Below, one piece after another: positions 58,076-64,000 of a stretch of DNA of 64,000 nucleotides (the first letter of the stretch is position 1; each line of letters starts with the position of its first letter). The notes below the pieces were generated by a model that saw only the letters and a list, made by a program, of their open reading frames with translations, made no database searches and was not told where the DNA came from. The position numbers and the translations under genes were made by a program. Location of the stretch: contig OY978527.1 in NCBI GenBank assembly GCA_963854835.1, positions 26,280,557 through 26,344,556 of the forward strand, written 5' to 3'. This DNA comes from Megamerina dolium. Taxonomy: Eukaryota; Arthropoda; Insecta; Diptera; Megamerinidae.

Positions 58076-59206
58076 TTTCAAATCATCCATGCTTTTTTCT
58101 ATATAAATATAATTCGCGTACCCATAACTGTCTTGTCTTGTACAATTTTACAATTTATAGAAAAATTCTCAAAATATTTTCACTGATTCTAATTTACATT
58201 TTTGTTTCATTTTCCATTTACGAATCAGTAAAGTAAGTAAAGCAAGCAAGGTGTGCCTACATTGGGTCAGCACCCTATTTCTATCATCCGTACTTATAAA
58301 CGACAACAGCTGGTTGTGTGTTAACGAGAAACAAAGAAATTATCTGGCCTGCCACCTTGATACATTGATATTGGTTAGTTTCTTAATTTTACAAAAACAA
58401 AATACACAAAAAACTACCAAGTAACGGACTAACGGAGTATCGTGCTTGCTGTGAAGATACCTAATGTATTCCTGGTAATTCGTTAAATTTGAAAATTTAA
58501 TTTTTCTTTCTGATGGAAAATTGTTAATGTCCGTATGCAGTTTTTTGATTTGTTTTTATTTCACAGAATTGTTTTCCAATTCGTGTCTTTGCTAATATGA
58601 AATTGATACCATTGAAATTATATTTGTTAATATATCAATGTAATAAATATTCGTTTTACTCTGTCTTACTAAAAGATAAATCGAAAGTTGTTTAAACACA
58701 CATTTACTTATCTAAATAAATTATCCAACAAAATCAAATAAAATTGAATGTCAACATGTTCTCTTATTAAAAATATATAATGTATTGGAAAATGTATTAT
58801 TATTATGTGGCATCTATACATAAATTGTACTTCAATGACAACTGTCGTAGTGATATTACCTTGCGAATATACCTTGCGTTACACATGTAAGTTTGTGCAT
58901 GTTTGCTTGCCGGCTATTGCTGGTTAGAATTAAAGTTGATTGTTTTTGACATATTCATAATTGTATTGAAGTCAGTAGCAATTTTCTTTGTTGTAATTTT
59001 TAAAATACATACTCTAAAGGTGAGGTAAGAACTCGAAATGATAAAAAAAGTATTATCTTGTAAAACAAGATAAACATATCTTAATATTGAAAATTGTTTA
59101 TTGGGAATGTGGTGGTTTATTAAAAATAATAGTGACGTGGTATTGTAAAATAGAGTTGCCAAGCTTTTTTAATAGATTTGTAATTAAAGACTAACATTTT
59201 TCTTTA
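58076..59206. other. Intergenic, nothing recognised
   Basis: AT-rich DNA between the reverse LTR and MITE copy 2 with no supported feature. Confidence 0.4.
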
Positions 59207-59730
59207 AAAGCCTAGACGGACGTCAACGTTGATCTGGATTACCGGCGCACTTAATCCGAATAAAATATTAACCTGACAGCCGGCAGTATTGCGGATTAAC
59301 TAAACGGCTGATTGCTGTTTTATTAGGTCTGCTCACTTACATTACTATCACTATCAATTTCTGTCATCTGTCACTCTCGATATGAGAAAATTTACAAAAA
59401 GTACGTGAACTGAAAACTATCTGAAATTTGTAAATTGACATTCACAGTTCATAATTGACAGCTGGATTTATTTGATCCCCAACGCTTTTCATGTTGAAAA
59501 CTGTTAACAATTGTTGAAAGTTTTTTGTTAGCACCTAATATTTTGTAAAATGGATCGAGAAAAATTCACAATAGAAAATTTTCAGCAGTGTTGCCAGCTC
59601 AAATTGCCCTAATCCTCTTTTATTTTGAGAATTAACTCATAAAGTTAATGCGGATTAGCTGCAGTTAATGCCCGAGTTAATTCGAATTAACTCGGTAGTC
59701 GGGAATTAGGCTGCCGTCTGTCTAGGCTAT
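59207..59730 (-). mobile_element. MITE-like element, copy 2 (inverted relative to copy 1)
   Basis: Reverse complement of copy 1 over its whole length with scattered differences (for example GATCTGGATTACCGGCGC in place of the matching GCAATTAGG block). It keeps the perfect palindrome around TTCGAA (about 59670-59693) and the end TAGACAGACGGCAGCC. Together the copies enclose about 1.8 kb. Confidence 0.8.
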
Positions 59731-60493
59731 AACAGACTAAATATTAAATACCTACTAAATAATATCCGGTATTCAGTAAGTAGTGTCTAGTCACTAATAG
59801 AGACTTCGTGGTGAAAATTGATGTTGAGACTGTTTGGTATTTAGTAAGCAATCTTATGTCTCTAGTATAAAAAATAAACAAGTTTCTAATTTGTCAACTA
59901 GTTTTGAGCATACCACAAAAAACAAATCACCTTACAGTCGGCTGGGTCCAACCAAATTATACCTTATGTAGATATCTATATAAAGTTTTCACGAATATCC
60001 ATCTTTTTCTTTTATTTCCACTTTTTGAGAAACAATTTTTGCATATACTACTAATTTACACCCGAAATATGGTTGACTTTGGCGAAGTACTTTGTATGTT
60101 ATGAGGATTCTAAAAGGGATAATTTAAAGGAGGTTTTTAAGATAATTCCGAGGCTTAGTATGGGAACTATATAAGAAGTGGGCGTGGCTTACCTCTTTCT
60201 TGTAAATCCAATTAATTTTTCAATATCTATCCACACCTTAAATTTGGTTGTCCTACGTTGAATAGTTCGTAAGTTATAGCGGTTTAAATATTTGTAATTT
60301 TCATAACTTTGTATGGTAGGCTCATTAAGAAGTAGGCGTGGCATGTTGATTTTTTGCCAGATTATGTACAGCTACCATATTAACCCAAGTACTAATTATG
60401 ATTGTTCTAGACAGAAGATTGCTGAAGCTGCAGCTATCTCAATTTAAAAGAAATTCATTCATTCTGTATGGGAGCCCATTTCTTGTGAGTATA

Positions 60494-62098
60494 CACTATG
60501 CAGAAATAGTGTACAAACAAGAAGTAAACAATTCTTCGCTGCACTAAATACCAATAAGGAAACAATTTTTCTCAAAAGAAATTATTTTTTATTTAAAAGT
60601 TAGAGCCCAAATACATTAAATTATAATGTACAGAAAAATTATGAGAAATAAAAGAATTCAAAAGCACCTGTTAATTGGCAGAAAAAGTCTACGTACAGAA
60701 ACGAAAACAGGACTTCCCCGCTCATTTGCTCGATCGCTCGTGCCATCAAAAGTACTTAATACGTATCGTGGTTAGATTTTGTGCTTTGAATATTCTATTT
60801 CAAGAGTTTTAATAAATACGAATTCAAAAAGAAAGGAAATTGGAGTTGAAGAACGGAAAATTATAATAAAATTATGGAAAGAAGGCCAAACTTTCCGTGA
60901 AATTGCTAAAACCCTTGGGAGAGCGCACCCCACAATTCTAATGGTGATGAATAATTTCAAAAATTGGAACTTTCGTGTCGTAACCGCGTTCAGGACGACC
61001 TTCTATTCTGACCCAACGAGAAAAAAGATGTGTTTTGCGGCTTGTTCAGGATAATCCTCGACTGACCGCAATGAAAATTGTTCAAAATGTTAAGGAACAG
61101 TTTAACAAAACCATGCATAACGACACCGTGCGCAAAATTTAAAAAAAAGCTAACTATCGTGGCCGCGTAGCGCGTAGGAAGCCGTTTATTTCGCTCATAA
61201 ACCGACAAAAACTAATTTCTTTTGCCAAACAATATATAAATAAGCCGCCAGAGTTATGGGAGAAGGTGCTATTCTCAGATGAGAACAAGTGTTGCCTGTT
61301 TGGTATTAAAGGACGTCAGCTTGTGTGGCGGAAACCATGCACAGCTCTTCATGCGCAAAATCTTGTGGGCACGGTTAAACATGGCGGAGGTGGTATTATG
61401 GTGTGGGGATGTATGGCTGCCAATGGAGTCGGCAATTTGGTGTTCATTGAGTCAATTATGGATCAGAGAGGTTATTTAAATATTTTAAATAAAATTTGAA
61501 GCAGAGTGATGAAAATCTCGGCCTGGGTTCTGGCTGGCACTTTGAACAGGATAACGACCCGAAGCATACTGCCCATAATGTGAAGCTTTGGATATTATAT
61601 AATGTCCCGCATCAATGCAAGACCCCTCCACAATCACCTGACCTTAATCCTATTGAACATTTGTGGGATTTACTTGAGCGCAGGATAAGGCAGCACACCA
61701 TCACCTCCAAGCAACCTCCATAATTTTATTATAATTTTCCGTTCTTCAACTCCAATTTCCTTTCTTTTTGAATTTGTATTTATTAAACTTCTTGAAATAG
61801 AATATTCAAAGCACAAAATCGAACCACGATACGTATTAAGTACTTTTGATGGCACGAGCGATCGAGCAAATGAGCGGGGAAGTCCCGTTTTCGTTTCTGT
61901 ACGTAGACTTTTTCTGACCAATTAACAGGTGCTTTTGAATTCTTTTATTTCTCATAATTTTTCTGTACATTATAATATAATGTATTTGGGCTCTAACTTT
62001 TAAATAAAAAATTTCTTTTGAAAAAATTGTTTCCTTATTGGTATTTAGTACAGCGAAGAATTGTTTACTTCTTGTATGTACACTTTTTCTGCTAAGTG
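60494..62098 (+). mobile_element. Tc1-like element with very long inverted arms
   Basis: Flanked by TA (60492-60493, 62099-62100); 1605 bp. The left arm 60494-60877 and right arm 61718-62098 are near-identical inverted copies of about 380 bases, ending CACTATGCAGAAA and, inverted, CACTTAGCAGAAA. The arm is not only untranslated: it includes the first codons of the transposase, so the right arm carries an inverted copy of coding sequence. Confidence 0.9.
60779..61723 (+). pseudogene. Tc1-like transposase, broken
   Basis: N-terminal helix-turn-helix from GVEERKIIIKLWKEGQTFRE with no ATG seen upstream. Frameshift near 60960-61020, then QDNPRLTAMKIVQNVKEQFN, a TAA at 61139, and RGRVARRKPFISLINRQKLI. 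The catalytic core is open at 61266-61499: VLFSDENKCCLFG, VKHGGGGIMVWGCMAANGVG. A one-base loss near 61497 shifts the frame to HFEQDNDPKHTAHNVKLW and SPDLNPIEHLWDLLERRI (Glu of DD34E). The protein runs out where the inverted left arm begins, so its normal C-terminus is missing. Confidence 0.85.
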
Positions 62099-62806
62099 TA
62101 TTTACTCTTACAATACTAATCCACACATTAAATCTCGTCATTCTTCGCTAAATATTTTAAGTTATAGCGCTTAAAATTTTTGTTTAATTTCCTCGACTTT
62201 GTATGGGAGCCCCAATAAGAAGTGGGCGTGGCACGCTGATTTTTTGCCATATTATTTCCGATTGCCATGTTAATCTAAGTGTTAATTATGGTTATTGTAG
62301 ACAGAAGATTGTAGAAGTTACAGCTGTTTCAATTTAAAAGAAGTACAGTCGCTTTGTATGGGAGCTACTATAAAAAGTAGGAGTGGCTCGCATATTTCGG
62401 GCAAGGTTATGTAGGAGTATAATGTAACGCTATGTGCTAAATATTGTTGTCTTAAATGGTATATTAAGTGAGTTACAGCAAGTTAAAAATTTTGAAAATT
62501 CCGAGGTTAGTCGCTTTGAATGCTTGGTGTGGGCGTGGCTATTGACCGATTATGCCCCATATCTTGGATCATAGATTACTTATGCCAAATTTCGTCAAAA
62601 TAGCTCAATATTTGCTCAAGTAATCGTGAGAACCAGCCATATGACGGACAAACGGACGGACGGACGGACATCGTTAAATCGAAAATTTAAGCGACGCTGA
62701 TCACGAATATATATCTATATCTATATCTCTGGAGATTCCTTCAAGTGGTTACAAACATCTAACCGAAATGAATATACCTTGCATATTACATTATGCAAGG
62801 TATAAA

Positions 62807-64000
62807 AATATGCAGAAAATTATTGCAAATGAAAATAGGTCATATTTGTTTAACACCAATTTTTGATATATTCGATTAATTGAAAATTTATATGCTTATT
62901 ACGACTCGCTAGAATTTGGCGACTTTGGCAAGTCGACTACCTTTTCTCATTATGGTTAGCGAATAGATTGATTCGCCTAAGCTGCTGTACTGCCAAATTA
63001 AGGTAACAAAAAACGACAATTCAAATGTCAACCAGACAGAAAAATGACAGTTCTCGGCTCGAAATTATTTGCTTTAAGAATTTTGTGAAAATGTTAATAT
63101 TAAGGGGGTCTTCTACCTTGTGGCTTCATTTTTGACACTGTTTTTTGAATATTAGTTATAGGAAAACTAAAAACGCAATCGAGGTGCGGTTTGTTACATT
63201 CAACTTGTTTATTTAAATACATTTAACACTAATGTTACTGAAAATTTGCTGTCTTCTATTTGACCATGACTTGACCTTGAAGTGTCCCTTGCAAAAAATG
63301 CATACACAAATGGTTGACACGATTTAGCTCATGAAAATCGTCTGAAACAAAAAAACCAAAATGATTTAATTTTTTTATCACCTTGGCTGTCGTTTGACAG
63401 ATGGCATTTTCAAAATTTGAAAATTTCGCAGAACAGGCAACTTTAAAAAAAAAAACGACAATTCATTTTGATTTGCTATATTTACTGAATCTTGTTTCTA
63501 AATTTATGTACTTGAAAGAAGTGCCTGAATATATATATTTTTTGAACAAGTGTAGAATAGCACACCCTAACTAAAAAAGTTCAAATTTGAGATCGAAAAA
63601 GTCGCAAAAATTCTTAAAATATGCGTCCAAAAGAAAGGTTTTTTTTAATACCTTTTCATTGATATACAAAATTTTATATCTATTTTTTACATTATAAGAG
63701 TTATTATCAAAAATATAAATTTGAAGTTTCTTTTCAAAAACCGATTTTTCGAAAATAGTCTCATTAACCTATCGAAATTTAGCACCATATTAAAGGTCAT
63801 AAAATTGCGTTTTCAACGGTGTTTTAAACATATTTAAAAATGTTTATGTATTTTTAATATTTGTTTTAAATTTAATACGGATTTTTCAATATGGACAACT
63901 TTCAATACAATTACCTGTATGTCTTATGTATTACCTGTATGTCTGGATTGTTCTTTACCTCTGGGCTTAAAAAATGGACTTAAAAAATTTATCGATATTG
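62807..64000. other. Intergenic, nothing recognised
   Basis: AT-rich DNA to the end of the window. No open frame with recognisable motifs and no match to the repeats above. Confidence 0.4.

Larger units (their letters stand above)
59933..62806 (+). repeat. GCC-repeat copy 5, split by a Tc1-like element
   Basis: Starts CCTTACAGTCGGCTGGGTCC like copy 4 and ends TTATGCAAGGTATAAAA like copy 1, so both family ends are present. The two parts (59933-60493 and 62099-62806) are joined by homology with copy 1: TGTGAG...TTGCTCTTACAAT is continuous there (10681-10703). It contains GTGGGCGTGGCTTACCTC, GTGGGCGTGGCACGCTG and a GACGGACGGACGGACATCG run. Confidence 0.85.

Overview
The window is dipteran nuclear DNA, most likely from a tephritid-like fruit fly. 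That assignment is an inference. It rests on an orthologue of the fly TAL1-type bHLH gene HLH3B, a ZAD plus C2H2 zinc-finger gene, short GT-AG introns, an AT-rich background, and transposons typical of higher flies (Jockey-clade LINEs, Tc1, mariner, hAT, R4/Dong-like and Gypsy-like elements). Three host genes can be supported. HLH3B lies on the minus strand at 1325-4414 (two exons, 470 aa). A single-exon gene of the PEP-synthase-like family lies on the plus strand at 18105-19427 and is interrupted by one in-frame TAA. A ZAD zinc-finger gene lies on the minus strand at 52826-55838 (eight coding exons, 825 aa). The splice sites were read directly and every phase closes.

The rest is dense, nested transposon sequence. 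5.9-16.2 kb: remnants of several mariner families, one ~1.16 kb copy of a high-copy repeat marked by the motif GCCACGCCCAC (called GCC-repeat here), and a 5'-truncated R4/Dong-like LINE between (TAA)n tracts with a 1286-bp mariner in its 3' UTR. 20.8-25.0 kb: a hAT element with an exact 8-bp target duplication, a BED-finger transposase and DRE-like TATCGATA motifs at both ends; its second intron holds a 1651-bp Tc1-like element. 25-33.9 kb: long (TA)n tracts, five copies of a tRNA-derived SINE, three GCC-repeat copies and a LINE fragment. 34.6-43 kb: a LINE fragment, a decayed plus-strand Jockey-like element (A) and a decayed minus-strand one (B), converging.

43.1-50.5 kb is a layered stack: the 3' part of a Gypsy-like LTR retrotransposon (minus) whose LTR is split by a second LINE (11-bp target duplication) and whose integrase is split by a full-length Jockey-like element (C) with both ORFs open and a 14-bp target duplication. 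A 202-bp PIF/Harbinger-type MITE follows. A solo LTR of the same LTR family lies just upstream of the zinc-finger gene. 56.9-59.7 kb holds two inverted copies of a ~524-bp MITE-like element. 59.9-62.8 kb is another GCC-repeat copy carrying a Tc1-like insertion whose right end is an inverted copy of its left end.

The strongest leads are the hAT element with DRE-like ends and a BED transposase, the GCC-repeat family, the apparently intact Jockey element C with its downstream core promoter motif, and the single stop codon that splits the 18.1-kb gene.
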